Shown in pieces: positions 1 to 12,761 of a stretch of DNA of 23,162 nucleotides. The position numbers were made by a program, and so were the translations under genes. The stretch covers positions 1-23,162 of the forward strand of contig ATSW01000659.1 in the NCBI GenBank assembly GCA_000444245.1. Reading direction: 5' to 3'. How positions within the stretch are numbered: position 1 is the first letter of the stretch; each line of letters opens with the position of its first letter. The notes below the pieces were generated by a model, which saw only the letters and a list, made by a program, of their open reading frames with translations, was not told the DNA's origin and did not search any database. Source of the stretch: Botryllus schlosseri. Its lineage: Eukaryota; Chordata; Ascidiacea; Stolidobranchia; Styelidae.

Positions 1-1752
1 GTATTACACTTGAGATAACATTGTACCATATTGCTCATTAACCTGTGCGTCAACCTGTACTGACCTATAAATCTACCTTTGTGATAGCTAGCCATCGGCT
101 CGGTTACTCGGATCTGGTACACCCCTGTACACCCCATCCGAGTGGTACACCCTTTGCAAATTCTGGTACACCCTAGGGCAGGCCTGGGCAAAGTTCGGCC
201 CGCGGGCCAAATGCGGCCCGCCGAGCGATTCTGTGCGGCCCGCGAAAGGCTGCTTGAAATTTTAACTATCAAACCTACTTTTTACTGTTGATGCGTGGAC
301 TAAAACCATACGATGTATAAACTGGACCAGAAATTCGTTTACCATCAAGCCTGTTCATTAACACACCGTGATTACGCAGCCTATGCGTACCTCACATGCC
401 TAATCCAGACTAAAACTAAAGTCAATGTAGCAAGTTATGCCGTTAGAATTTAAGTCACAAAAAATCACCAAACCTTCTTTGATGCCATTGTCACATTACG
501 CATTACACGGTCTGTGTTGCAAATGGTTATGTGACGTGTTTACAAATCCATAATTCATGAAACAAGTGAATCAATGCCCGTGATTTCTATGAATATATCA
601 CCACCCATAAAAGATGTCAAAAAAAGGAAGCCGAAAGTTGAAATGCAAAGATGGTTAACAACTGCAACCTTCGCTGATCAACAAGGCCATTTCGGCAAGC
701 TGCACACTACTCAGAAACCAGCTACCAAGACAGTAAGCTATATATTAACCTTAGGACTGTAACTACCGCACCTCAAACCCCCCAATTGCGTGGCGAGCTC
801 GACGGGCGTCCAAAATTATTTCATGAGTGGACATAAATTACAAGGTATTTTTTTGAAAATTCATGCAACTTCATTGAATGGTTTTTATAATGGGCATTTC
901 GGCGTTAGCCATTACCGCGTCACGACGCACCAAGATAAATCAACTTCAGGCCAACACGAGATTCCGAGAAGGCACTGCAATTGCAACTGCTGATCAAATT
1001 AACTAAGTAAAGGGGATAAAGCTCGACAGCGAGAAAATCTTGGCCGAAGGACTGCCCTTATGTTGACCGAAAACCGCAAAGTTCAATTGTCCATAGGCAA
1101 TATTTGCCAGTGAAGAAATACCAATCGGGAATCGGGGTCGTCTTTTTAGTTTGGTACGCTTCGGTGATTTCAATATCTTTTCATATAGCAGACGGGAGGT
1201 CACGAAATAACAACATGTAACGAAGTAATTATACCAACGGGCCCTCCCGAATATTTCCAAGACAGTACCTCACTCATCTCTAGCGGTAAAACTGAGTAGG
1301 CCACTAAGTGGGCTGAGAGAGGTTAAAAAATATAGCAATATATTTGCAATTACCAATATTACTGACCAATTGAACCCGATTGAATTCCGCGCTTTACGTG
1401 ATCAGGGCATACAAGACGTCTCGTGCATCTCGATGGGGGCTGGTATTGATGGAAAAAAACGCGGATAGGGGTTCAAAATGTATCATGTTTAACATTGTTT
1501 CAAAATATGACGGCAATAGATATTTTTTGGGTAATTAACCCTCACTTTGTCATTCCTCAATATCAACACATCCACTGAGCACTAATTCGTGTAATACACT
1601 GCTTCCAATTTAGAAATAAAATCAATACGCTGGATATTCTGTATTTCTGACTCGGCCCGCCAACATATTTCTGTTTCTCATTTGGCCTGCGGAGAAAAAT
1701 AATTGCCCACCCCTGCCCTAGGGTGTACGACAACCCCGGTTGAAGAGCACTG
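1..1752 (-). mobile_element. End of a hAT-like element, interrupted by a second hAT
   Basis: Read on the minus strand from 1752, the sequence starts CAGTGCTCTTCAACCGGGGT, which has the form of a hAT terminal repeat (CAGTG plus a CAACCGGGGT block). It continues through GTACACCCTAGGG to about 1716, then resumes at 178 with several GTACACC-rich repeats (about 110-175). The 179-1715 element splits it. The other end is not in the window, so no target duplication can be checked. The family assignment rests on the terminal motif only. Confidence 0.4.
179..1715. mobile_element. hAT DNA transposon, 1.54 kb, probably non-autonomous
   Basis: The ends are CAGGCCTGGGCAAAG at 179 and, on the other strand from 1715, CAGGGGTGGGCAATT. 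Both are followed inward by GC-rich GGCCCGCGGGCC-type sequence, the pattern of a common animal hAT subgroup. The element is flanked by a perfect 8-bp duplication CCCTAGGG at 171-178 and 1716-1723; 8 bp is the hAT hallmark. The inside is AT-rich. A 62-codon ORF at 574-762 has a basic KKRKPK stretch, but I could not recognise a BED finger or a hAT catalytic block, so I treat the copy as non-autonomous or decayed. Confidence 0.8.
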
Positions 1753-2207
1753 TGCTAGACAACTGATTTCCAAAGGGTTAAGTCTGAAAACGCGTCACGT
1801 GTTGGATTTTGTTAGTAATCTTACCAAGAAATCTATTCTCGATCACGTTTGAACTTTCACTTTCATTTGTATATTCCAGCGTCATTTTACGCCTACTTGT
1901 AAACTTGATTGCAACTTATGAGTAAATAGCCCGTTCAAGGGAGATCAAAGCGAGCAATATATGTTCATGAAGCAATTAAAATCAGTTTTCAGATCGAGAT
2001 TATACGTAAAAGAGAGCATACTTCCTGTATTGACTACACACCGACGTGATTAATATAAGGCCCTTTGCAATCTAACTGATATAGGCAAAATGAAACGTCC
2101 ATATTTAATACAATAACCACTTATTGACCAAAATTTTTGTTAAACGAATCGGTTGATATGTCTGTCGAAAGATGTAATTTCGTATTTAAGCCGGGTCGAA
2201 CATTGTC
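1753..2207. other. Intergenic, nothing recognised
   Basis: AT-rich sequence with no convincing exon, tRNA or repeat match to the rest of the window. Confidence 0.4.
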
Positions 2208-2535
2208 ATCTTTCCGAATCGGCAATGAAAAAATTATTTGAAGTTTAATTAAATCTGAGGTCTTCTAATCGATGTCTCCAGTACCATATAAATTGCTTTC
2301 GACACTCTGACACTTATTACAGCAGAAGATTTCAAGGAAAGTCATTACTTTAAATTTAATCAATCTAATCAGCTTTTGATCTTTCCGATTCAGCTCTGAA
2401 AAATTGATTTGAGGTTCAATGAAATCTGAAGTGTTGTAATTTATTGCTCCATTACCATATAAATTGCCTCCTACACTCTTACGTGTATTACAACAGCAGG
2501 TTTCAAGGAACCCCATTACGTTAAAAATAATCAAT
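2208..2535. repeat. Two-unit tandem duplication, 171-bp period
   Basis: The block beginning ATCTTTCCGAATC at 2208 recurs as ATCTTTCCGATTC at 2379. The units share long matches such as ACCATATAAATTGC and TTTCAAGGAA. The period is exactly 57 codons, and on the minus strand an 89-codon ORF (2265-2534) spans nearly both units, so its translation repeats (FLE..CCN....SV..NLYG). The differences are not concentrated at third codon positions, which argues against a selected protein. Confidence 0.75.
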
Positions 2536-3447
2536 TAATTGGTACCATGAGCAGAGCAATATATTTTCTCACCTGGTTCCGACATATATAAATACCGCCG
2601 CATTATGGCAAATGGAATTCACGTAGGATCCGCAGCTGCGCACGCTTTTCACACAGTTTATTTCATGACCGTTTATGGCTAGAAATTTGGTCAGCAAGGT
2701 TTTCGCATTTCGTTTAATGAGACATGTGGTTTGGTACAGGTTTAGGTTAGTCAATCATGAATTTTTATCATGTATCGCCATCCAAGTAATCATAGATTCT
2801 CTGTTCAATTGGATGTAGAAGTTAGATTTATAAGATTCACCTAGTATCCCGGTTGACCAATTAAATGAAATATCTCTTTCTCTTACAACTTAACTTCAAA
2901 GTGTTATCTCCATAGCAAACCAACGATGAAAATGACAGTGAAACACCATGAAATGTAGATGCGGACATCATATTTGTACTAGTTTATTTTACCTATCCTT
3001 GTCAGAATCTCAACATGAGGTTACTTCACTAAAATAACGTTTTATATTGTAACTATGTGGATGCGCAAGTTCGAAACCACACAAGCCCGTGCTGTACTTA
3101 GTAGGTCGTGGAAATAATTTAACACGTCAGGGTTAGGTGGGTGGTTTGATAACATCGTGTGGTAATGGCAGTAGCCTATGTCGTGTAGAAAACGTCTTTG
3201 CTGGCGTGGTGGATATAGAGAGTACTTGCCGCGTATTTGAAAAGAGAAAATGTTCGCCGGTATACTGAGGGCTTCTGAATATTATGGGTAATAACTTATA
3301 GTAAATGAGCGATTGGATACCTTTGTGGTGCGCAGGGAGGTGGTCATTAGTCTGTAATCAAGTACTTCTGCTTTTCCCGGGTACACAAATAGGTTTTGCC
3401 CCGATCTATTTCAAGTGATTGCGTTTGCGACTTTTGATAACAGTTTT
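2536..3447. other. Intergenic, nothing recognised
   Basis: No exon-like frame with good splice signals, no tRNA-like fold and no terminal repeats were seen on either strand. Confidence 0.4.
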
Positions 3448-3756
3448 TCAGGACGAACTACTTGTTTGAACACTTTCGATATCGTGTAAGGTAGTAAAGT
3501 TAATTTTCGGATATGCTTGCATCGCGTTGATGCGTAAAATTCTCATGACCATGGTGTCGCGGTAACGATATGTAGTTACAACAAATCCTCGAACTCGTAG
3601 CGTCGTTAGCCATATTTCGTTAGTAGCGAGGATGCACTCAGCAATTTCGAAAATTTCCACCTCCAATAAACCGCAAAAAGAACAAATCAACCTCTTTAAA
3701 CTGCTTACTTGATCAATTTTCTGTTCTTCAGTTACTATTTCAAATAGTTTTCTCAT
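3448..3756 (-). CDS. Unidentified ORF, 102 codons
   Basis: The product is not recognised. The frame stays open upstream of the ATG for about 20 more codons (through NYKYRCENIQED), and a possible acceptor, TTCTGAATTACAAG, lies just before TATCGATGT. It could therefore be a terminal exon rather than a complete gene. The protein is mixed in composition, starting MRKLFEIVTEEQKIDQVSSL, with three cysteines, no signal peptide and no membrane segment. It lies head-to-head with the IGFBP-domain gene. At this length a chance ORF is possible. Confidence 0.2.
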   Translation of the reverse strand: MRKLFEIVTEEQKIDQVSSLKRLICSFCGLLEVEIFEIAECILATNEIWLTTLRVRGFVVTTYRYRDTMVMRILRINAMQAYPKINFTTLHDIESVQTSSSS

Positions 3757-3895
3757 GTCTTCTTGGATATTTTCACATCGATACTTGTAATTCAGAACAA
3801 ATTTACGGCATCACTGCTACTTCTACTTGGGAAGTAACACTATAGGCAGTAGGCTATAGTTCTGTGACTTGATAAGACATATAATGAGTGTGCGT

Positions 3896-3926
3896 CCGTT
3901 TTTATATTATTAGACAAAAATCCATC
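3896..3926 (+). promoter_or_regulatory. T-rich stretch with AG just before an ATG; possible trans-splice acceptor or short 5' UTR
   Basis: A T-rich run (TTTTTATATTATTAG) ends in AG at 3913, only 13 nt before the ATG at 3927. In animals that use a spliced leader, such as tunicates, this is what a trans-splice acceptor looks like. It could equally be a normal 3' splice site of a 5' UTR intron or a TATA-like sequence. The assignment is inference. Confidence 0.25.
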
Positions 3927-4063
3927 ATGCATACGCTGTGTTTCATATTATTGCTTGCCATCAGTACAGTGTATTGTACAGGCATACGCTGCCCACCATG
4001 CAAACGACCTTGTCCTCGCCCGTATTGCTTTGGCGGAGGGATGCCAATAAAGGATTATTGTGG
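3927..4063 (+). CDS. IGFBP-domain gene, exon 1 (signal peptide and first half of domain)
   Basis: The ATG at 3927 opens a signal peptide followed by IRCPPCKRPCPRPYCFGGG. After 45 codons plus two bases (GG) comes a consensus donor, GTGAGT, at 4064. This start was chosen because it directly precedes a hydrophobic leader of normal length; the later in-frame ATG at residue 39 lies inside the domain. Confidence 0.85.
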
Positions 4064-6281
4064 GTGAGTGTGAGATGGGGCCTGTTTCATATGATTAAGC
4101 GATCTTACCTTTATCTATTGCGACAGCGATTATATGTATAATTGTCACACTCTTAGCGTATACGTATTGTTGAATTATATCTCGGTTATACTTCCTACGT
4201 GCCTACGTGCATGCCTTTTTGCGTCCCAGCGTGCAATGCATGCATCATTTGGATTAATATTTGTGTTTCATATATACCGTTGTGTTAGTCTATTCACACC
4301 AATATATCACGGATGGTACACTGGTGTAAGTACACAGTCTCTTCGCTTGGAGTGTATCTTGTTTTTATACTTTTCCGGAGTTCTCACGAAGAGATTGTAA
4401 CTGGCACTACACTTCTATTTGGAATATTTCCTCTACCACCGAACCTATTTCAAGCAAAGCTGCTTACATTTCGACCTTGCGTTTTCTAAAGTAGATTGTT
4501 GTTTTGGTGTATGTTTGCGCCACCTGTACGTGTTCAATTGTCATAACGACTTGGCGAAGAAGGCCCTGTATCGCGGTAACAAAATTTAGTTTCGAAAATA
4601 CCACCTACTTGTTGTGGCATTAGTCATTTAGCACTATAGTCGAGAAGATGCGCCCTGCAATTTTAAATGGAGTCCCATCGGACACCTCTGCTCACGTAAC
4701 GGTAAATTTTACGTTGCATTTAGGTGCTGTTACCAATGCCCGAAACAGCTGTATCAGCGATGCGGTGGCTTTCAGCGGCTGGGAGAATGTGACACCAGAA
4801 AAGACCTGGTGTGCGTGTCTGGGCCCATCTGCGGCGGTGTTACTTTCATTGCAATGCCGATAGTCGCGCCATCAGGTTACTGTCTAAGAAGAAAAGACGC
4901 AGTAAGTTAACGCCATGTTTTCGTCAGAGATGTTCAGTAACGATGCACTTCTACCTTTTTAGAGTACTAAACTGTGTTTAGCATCCTATTCCCACTACTT
5001 CAAGAGTTCCCAAAGTCGGGGTCATGACCCAAATGATGTCGTTTGCCTATTCTCTGAGGTCGCAGAGACAAAAATTAAATACCAATGACTAGGGCTGGGC
5101 ACAATGATAAGAGTACTTGAATCTGTGTCGAGTAATAATTTTAATGACTCGAGTCGAGTAGTAAAGGATGATTTTTTCGAGTACTGAAATTAAACGCTAC
5201 TAGCAACTGAAAGTTCATTTACTAACGAGATTTATAGTTTTGATACTATTTTCCACTGTAGAAGCCTTGAAACCTTTATCGGCCGCGTCGCAGCATACCA
5301 GAAATAGTATACAAAGCTATGAACGTTACTGGAAATAACACATTTCCGAAGTCAGCATGATCATTCCACAACATTGTCGAGAAGTGCAATGAAATCGGTA
5401 TGGTCGAAAAATACCGAAGTATCTTTAATAAGATGGATAACAGGCATTATGTTCTTCGTGGTGGCATAAAAGGTACATATTTGAACTTTGACATAGTACA
5501 TTATGTTGTGACGTCATACTGAGTGATACTCGAATACTCGACTCGACTCGAAGCGTGATACGTGATTCAGAACCAAGCACTCAGGTAGGCCTACTTGATT
5601 TTGCCCAGCTCTACCAATGACCATTACGAAAATGCCCATTAAGCGGATGCTTTAGTTCCTTTTTCAAAATAGAAGAAAAAACGACCTCTGACGAATGTGA
5701 ACCCGGCAAAAAAGCTATCAAGGCCTGTCGAATCGCCATTTTAAAGCGCGGTAGTGCTCAGAGCGGCCAAATAACATATGTCGTTATCTATGTTTCGCGT
5801 GGCACAGGACGCTACGCAACATTAATTGACTAATTCCATTGGATAGACATAGAAATCGTTCCAAATGACCTATATACGTTTTTATAGTCTTGATAGACGG
5901 AGGACGAGTTCATAATTGCATAATTGCAACTACTGTACATATCTTGTAGTAATCAGCACGCATATTTAAGAGTGGGGTCGCAGAACATTTACAAATTGAA
6001 ATTTGGGGTCGCGACCATAAAAAGTTTGGGAACCCCCAAAATACTTACCTAAGTGATTATGAACCTACTACTCCCACTTAACAGTTATAACTTTATTAAG
6101 CGAAACTATCCCTATACTTTTTTGGGAAATCGCAACTTAGCAACGACTATCAGATTAAAGCCTACGGAATCTTCATAAATCTCTTAATCTTTCTTTATTT
6201 CAGGAAATGATTCGCAGGCTTTGCAAGTTCCCGGGACTTCTTTGCGCGAACACTCCTATCAACTATCTTTCCGAGGCTTGA
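3927..6281 (+). CDS. Secreted cysteine-rich protein with an IGFBP N-terminal-type domain (gene span)
   Basis: Joining 3927-4063, 4724-4901 and probably 6204-6281 gives about 130 residues. Residues 1-19 form a signal peptide (MHTLCFILLLAISTVYCTG). The mature part holds 13 cysteines spaced as in the insulin-like growth factor binding domain found in IGFBPs, CCN proteins, ESM1, HtrA1 and short invertebrate single-domain proteins: CPPC, a GGG...D.CGCC..C core (residues 36-51), CGG at 59-61, and a G.C close at 97-99. Family members are extracellular, and some bind insulin-like peptides. No Kazal, TSP1 or Ig domain follows in the window, so this looks like a stand-alone IGFBP-domain protein. Both confirmed exons join in phase (phase 2). 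The third exon is tentative. Ligand and exact orthology are unknown. Confidence 0.82.
4403..4672. mobile_element. Decayed fragment of the CAGAGGTGG hAT MITE family
   Basis: Lies in intron 1 of the IGFBP-domain gene. It shares the family's internal blocks in order with the complete copy at 15529-16037: GTTTTGGTGTATGTTTG, then GTATCGCGGTAAC, then TAGTCGAGAAGATGC and CCCTGCAATT. Neither terminal repeat is clear, so the limits are approximate. Confidence 0.5.
4724..4901 (+). CDS. IGFBP-domain gene, exon 2 (CGCC core and second half of domain)
   Basis: The acceptor TTGCATTTAG ends at 4723. The first base completes the glycine codon begun in exon 1, giving DYCGCCYQCPKQLYQRCGG. The exon runs 60 codons to GYCLRRKDA and ends in phase 0 before a perfect donor, GTAAGT, at 4902. 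Without splicing the frame would stop two codons later (VS*), so a two-exon, 107-residue form is also possible. Another frame of this segment carries a 71-codon ORF that is only a shadow. Confidence 0.85.
5001..6038. mobile_element. hAT MITE (GTTCCCAAA ends), split by a second element
   Basis: The left end is CAAGAGTTCCCAAAG. The right end read inward is TGGGGGTTCCCAAACTTT. Both are followed by GGGGTC.TGACC-type sequence (GGGGTCATGACCC left, GGGGTCGCGACC right), the typical ends of a widespread animal hAT group. The flanking 8-mers CACTACTT (4993-5000) and AAATACTT (6039-6046) match at 6 of 8 positions, consistent with an aged target duplication. It lies in intron 2 of the IGFBP-domain gene. 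Confidence 0.65.
5090..5613. mobile_element. hAT MITE (TAGGGCTGGGC ends) nested in 5001-6038
   Basis: The ends are TAGGGCTGGGCACAATGA and, inverted, TAGAGCTGGGCAAAATCA. A perfect 8-bp duplication CCAATGAC flanks it at 5082-5089 and 5614-5621. Both ends carry GACTCGAGTCGAG-like subterminal repeats. There is no transposase frame. A diverged relative lies at 10493-10802. Confidence 0.85.
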
Positions 6282-6710
6282 GATCGGCTCTTCAGGAATG
6301 GAGCACGAACCACGATTTAACGTTGAATTGTATTTTCCTCTTTGCAACGTATCAAGGGCGTTCGTTATTTCAGTAAAGAAAACAGACCATTGTAATATGT
6401 GTAATGTCTGTAGCGGCCTAATGGGGTTCACGTGATTGCGACATATCATGTAACGAAGCATATGCTCCTTCTTTTTCAGTATACTCGAGTAGGACATGTC
6501 CACCTGTACTACCTGCCCAATGGTTAATGTTTTTGGACTACTTCCACTCCTACTTGAGCCGTTGTTAGGGAAAATACTTACATTCGACAATTTTGATTTT
6601 AGAAAGTAGGAAGTATAGGGTGAGGATAATTTTCCATCATCTTTATAAGTCATATTCTTATAAACACGGCCTGAAATTAACCCTATATATCGGGGTGAAT
6701 GAAAATACAT
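6195..6710 (-). CDS. Unidentified ORF, 171 codons
   Basis: This is the longest uninterrupted frame in the window, longer than expected by chance in such AT-rich DNA. The frame is open upstream to about 6733, where CACCAG could be an acceptor, so it may be a terminal exon. The stop overlaps an AATAAA on the same strand. The protein is hydrophilic with a basic C-terminus (VDRSVRAKKSREL), no signal peptide and no domain I recognise. It is antisense to the proposed last exon of the IGFBP-domain gene, so the two readings compete. No function is claimed. Confidence 0.25.
   Translation of the reverse strand: MYFHSPRYIGLISGRVYKNMTYKDDGKLSSPYTSYFLKSKLSNVSIFPNNGSSRSGSSPKTLTIGQVVQVDMSYSSILKKKEHMLRYMICRNHVNPIRPLQTLHILQWSVFFTEITNALDTLQRGKYNSTLNRGSCSIPEEPISSLGKIVDRSVRAKKSRELAKPANHFLK
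6204..6281 (+). CDS. IGFBP-domain gene, possible terminal exon
   Basis: A strong pyrimidine-rich acceptor (CTTAATCTTTCTTTATTTCAG) ends at 6203. Continuing exon 2 in phase 0 gives EMIRRLCKFPGLLCANTPIN and a stop at 6281. A possible ATTAAA polyadenylation signal lies at 6709-6714. The join is supported by phase and acceptor strength only; there is no family similarity in this tail. Confidence 0.4.
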   Translation, partial: EMIRRLCKFPGLLCANTPINYLSEA

Positions 6711-6794
6711 TAAAGATTCTATGATCTGGTGGCTTCATTAGTCAGTCTGCGTTGATCACAAAGATCTATCCTTCCTTTTTGAAAGTATCTAATT

Positions 6795-6965
6795 CAGATT
6801 AACTGCTAAAGGTACACGACCTCACGACCACCGAATCTGCTTTTTGAAACTACCAACGTGGATGTTTTTCATGACTTTCATTTTCTACTTCTCTTTGAAG
6901 TATAGTTCTGACATTTCTTGGGAATCGTAACTGCATCAACTCCGACTGCTGTGCATTACCACCCC
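6795..6965. mobile_element. Decayed fragment of the CAGAGGTGG hAT MITE family
   Basis: It contains GATTAACTGCTAAAGG followed by GACCTC, then a CTTCTCTTTGAAGTATAG block, in the same order as the right half of the copies at 15529 and 21084. Ends are not visible. Confidence 0.45.
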
Positions 6966-7648
6966 CAGCTAATTGGAGAGCTGTTACTATCAGCTCTAAG
7001 TGTGGAATCAGTTTGTCGCGTAGGTACTGGCCCTACGACATCTGTCTCCGCAAAGATATTGGTATCAGCCAACTCTGTTAACCAGTAAATTCGGACGGAG
7101 GTAAATTGTTAGGAGATATTAACATGGTTATGAATTTCAGGTTACTAAAATCCCGATTAGGGTTAGGTTAAAGTTCGTGTTAGGCAGAACAGGTCTGAAA
7201 CAAGGTATAATGTCTTAAAATCTGGCACCTGAATCAGGACAGCTGAATATTTTCGAGATTTGCATCTACACGTAGTGTCATTACTCATTTTGATATAGCG
7301 TCAGTTTATTATTTCCAAGATTCATAACTGATACACGACGTGATCGATATACATAAGTACATGAAATATGAGATATGACACCTCCTTTCTTTTCCGCCAA
7401 TATCATATTTCGTCATCATTATAGAAAGCACTAGGTCGCAGCATTAATAACGTGTGCAAATAGAATACGTTGGGTTGGGTGCATATAGTCAAAACGAACA
7501 TAATTTGCAGCTCAACGCCGCCGTAAACTCTAATTTCATGACGTCCTTTCGACACAAGTAAAGTGATTGTATTATTGCCACAAGAACATTCATGAAAAAC
7601 ATTCTTTCGGAAAAGCAGTGTTTTTCTGCGATCCGGCAGGTAAAGAAA
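6966..7648. other. Intergenic between convergent genes, nothing recognised
   Basis: This is the 3' flank of the intelectin gene (minus strand). There is no canonical AATAAA close to its stop and no other exon or repeat is recognised. Confidence 0.35.
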
Positions 7649-11700
<4,052 letters not shown>

Positions 11701-11879
11701 TCTTGCAATGACAACGCTGTACCTACTCAAAAATTATCAACCAGCTCAGGCGTCACGTTTGTAAATTGGTTCCGCCATATTTTAGCGAACGTATTGGCCC
11801 GAATTCTGGCAATTTCTAGAATAGCGCCAGGAAGGAAGGAAATGAAAGGATGTAGGTTATTTTTGTCCTTGATGTTTTA
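11701..11879. other. Short unassigned segment between MITE and SINE
   Basis: No intelectin N-terminal exon or zinc-finger exon can be read here on the minus strand. Confidence 0.35.
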
Positions 11880-12171
11880 TTGCGGCATACACACCGACTC
11901 ATGATACACATACAAACGATCTGTGCATATGCATACCATGATGCATAAGCCGCTGGAAAAGGAAGTGCAGATATAGCCTTTACGGCTGTCCAAGTCATGC
12001 ACCACCTCTCCATGCTATCCCAGTAATGCATGAGCGCCAAGCAGGGAAGTCATGGATACCAGTGTTACTAATCAGGTCTTTAGTCTGACCCGGCCGGGGA
12101 TCGAACCCACGACCTACCGATCAAGAAGGCGGACGCTTCACCATTACGCAATTACGCTATCTTGTCGGTCT
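11880..12171 (-). mobile_element. tRNA-headed SINE, family 2
   Basis: Read on the minus strand, it starts GATAGCGTAATTGCGTAATG and has a perfect B box GGTTCGATCCC followed by CGGCCGGGTCAGAC. The body motifs CTGGTATCC, CCTGCTTGGCGCTC and GGATAGCATGGAG recur in the insertion at 21819-22019. It ends around an AATAAAACATC tail. Its insertion cuts the ZNF593-like frame. Confidence 0.75.
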
Positions 12172-12322
12172 TGTCAGTTTTTCTCTGTTTTTTTGGACCC
12201 ATATCTTCGTGAATTTGATCGACGTCTTTTGTGGTTCGTTTGGTTTTCCATCGTTTTCCATAGTTATTGTGGCACGTACTCCGCTTTTTTCCGGAACCCT
12301 TTGTTGTTCCGCTGTTTCCCAT
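12152..12322 (-). CDS. ZNF593/Bud20-like N-terminal fragment (exon 1 or gene fragment)
   Basis: The 56-residue frame begins MGNSGTTKGSGKKRS and contains KRWKTKRTTKDVDQIHEDM, which closely fits the invariant N-terminal block KRW.TKRRTKDLDQIHEDM of ZNF593 (yeast Bud20), a small C2H2 zinc-finger factor of pre-60S ribosome biogenesis. The zinc finger that should follow is absent: after HEDM the frame reads GPKKQRKTDK and then runs into SINE 2. Either an intron starts near 12198 (a weak GT follows HEDMG) with the rest outside what I could find, or this is a truncated copy. It lies head-to-head with EFHB. Confidence 0.6.
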   Translation of the reverse strand: MGNSGTTKGSGKKRSTCHNNYGKRWKTKRTTKDVDQIHEDMGPKKQRKTDKTDKIA

Positions 12323-12396
12323 TATTTAATTCGTGCGCAGGTACGCAAGTCGACTTTTCACAGTAATTCACTGCAGTCGTAGCATAGCCTATGGTC

Positions 12397-12755
12397 GTAG
12401 TACCGAATGCCAAGTCCAAGTCAAAGTCATTGTGTTGACTGCTCAGTTTCCAGTTGAAGTCTTGTTAAACCTCCTTTTATAACTCTACTTGGTGATATCG
12501 AATGGTTCGCATTGATAATACAATAATTTTGCTCACTTTTAGCAATTTCTGGTCGCATTTTCAAGTACCCGTGCCAATAGACGAAATCCCAATAGTGTGG
12601 TTACTTTAATATTCTTCGAAATTACAATGAAATGTCGGTCTTGGCCGTCGGAGTCTCGAGTCATGCGTAATGACTCGAGTCCAAGTCGAGTCATCAGAAA
12701 ATCGTGACTCGAGTCGGACTCGAGTCGAGTCATGAGTCGAGTCATTACAACCCTG
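12397..12755. mobile_element. hAT MITE of the GACTCGAGTC family
   Basis: The right end read inward is CAGGGTTGTAATGACTCGAC, identical over its start to the left end of the element at 19007. The inside is dense in GACTCGAGTC and AAGTCGAGTC repeats (about 12650-12745). The left end is poor; CCTATGGT (12389-12396) against CCTAGAGT (12756-12763) gives a 6/8 target duplication. Confidence 0.6.
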
Positions 12756-12761
12756 CCTAGA

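Noticed and set aside
4648-4863. 71-codon plus-strand ORF
   Set aside because: Wrong frame across the IGFBP-domain exon 2; the cysteine-rich frame is the real one.
7141-7175. Telomere-like TTAGGG stretch
   Set aside because: Only one or two imperfect units (GGGTTAGGTTA) occur; there is no array.
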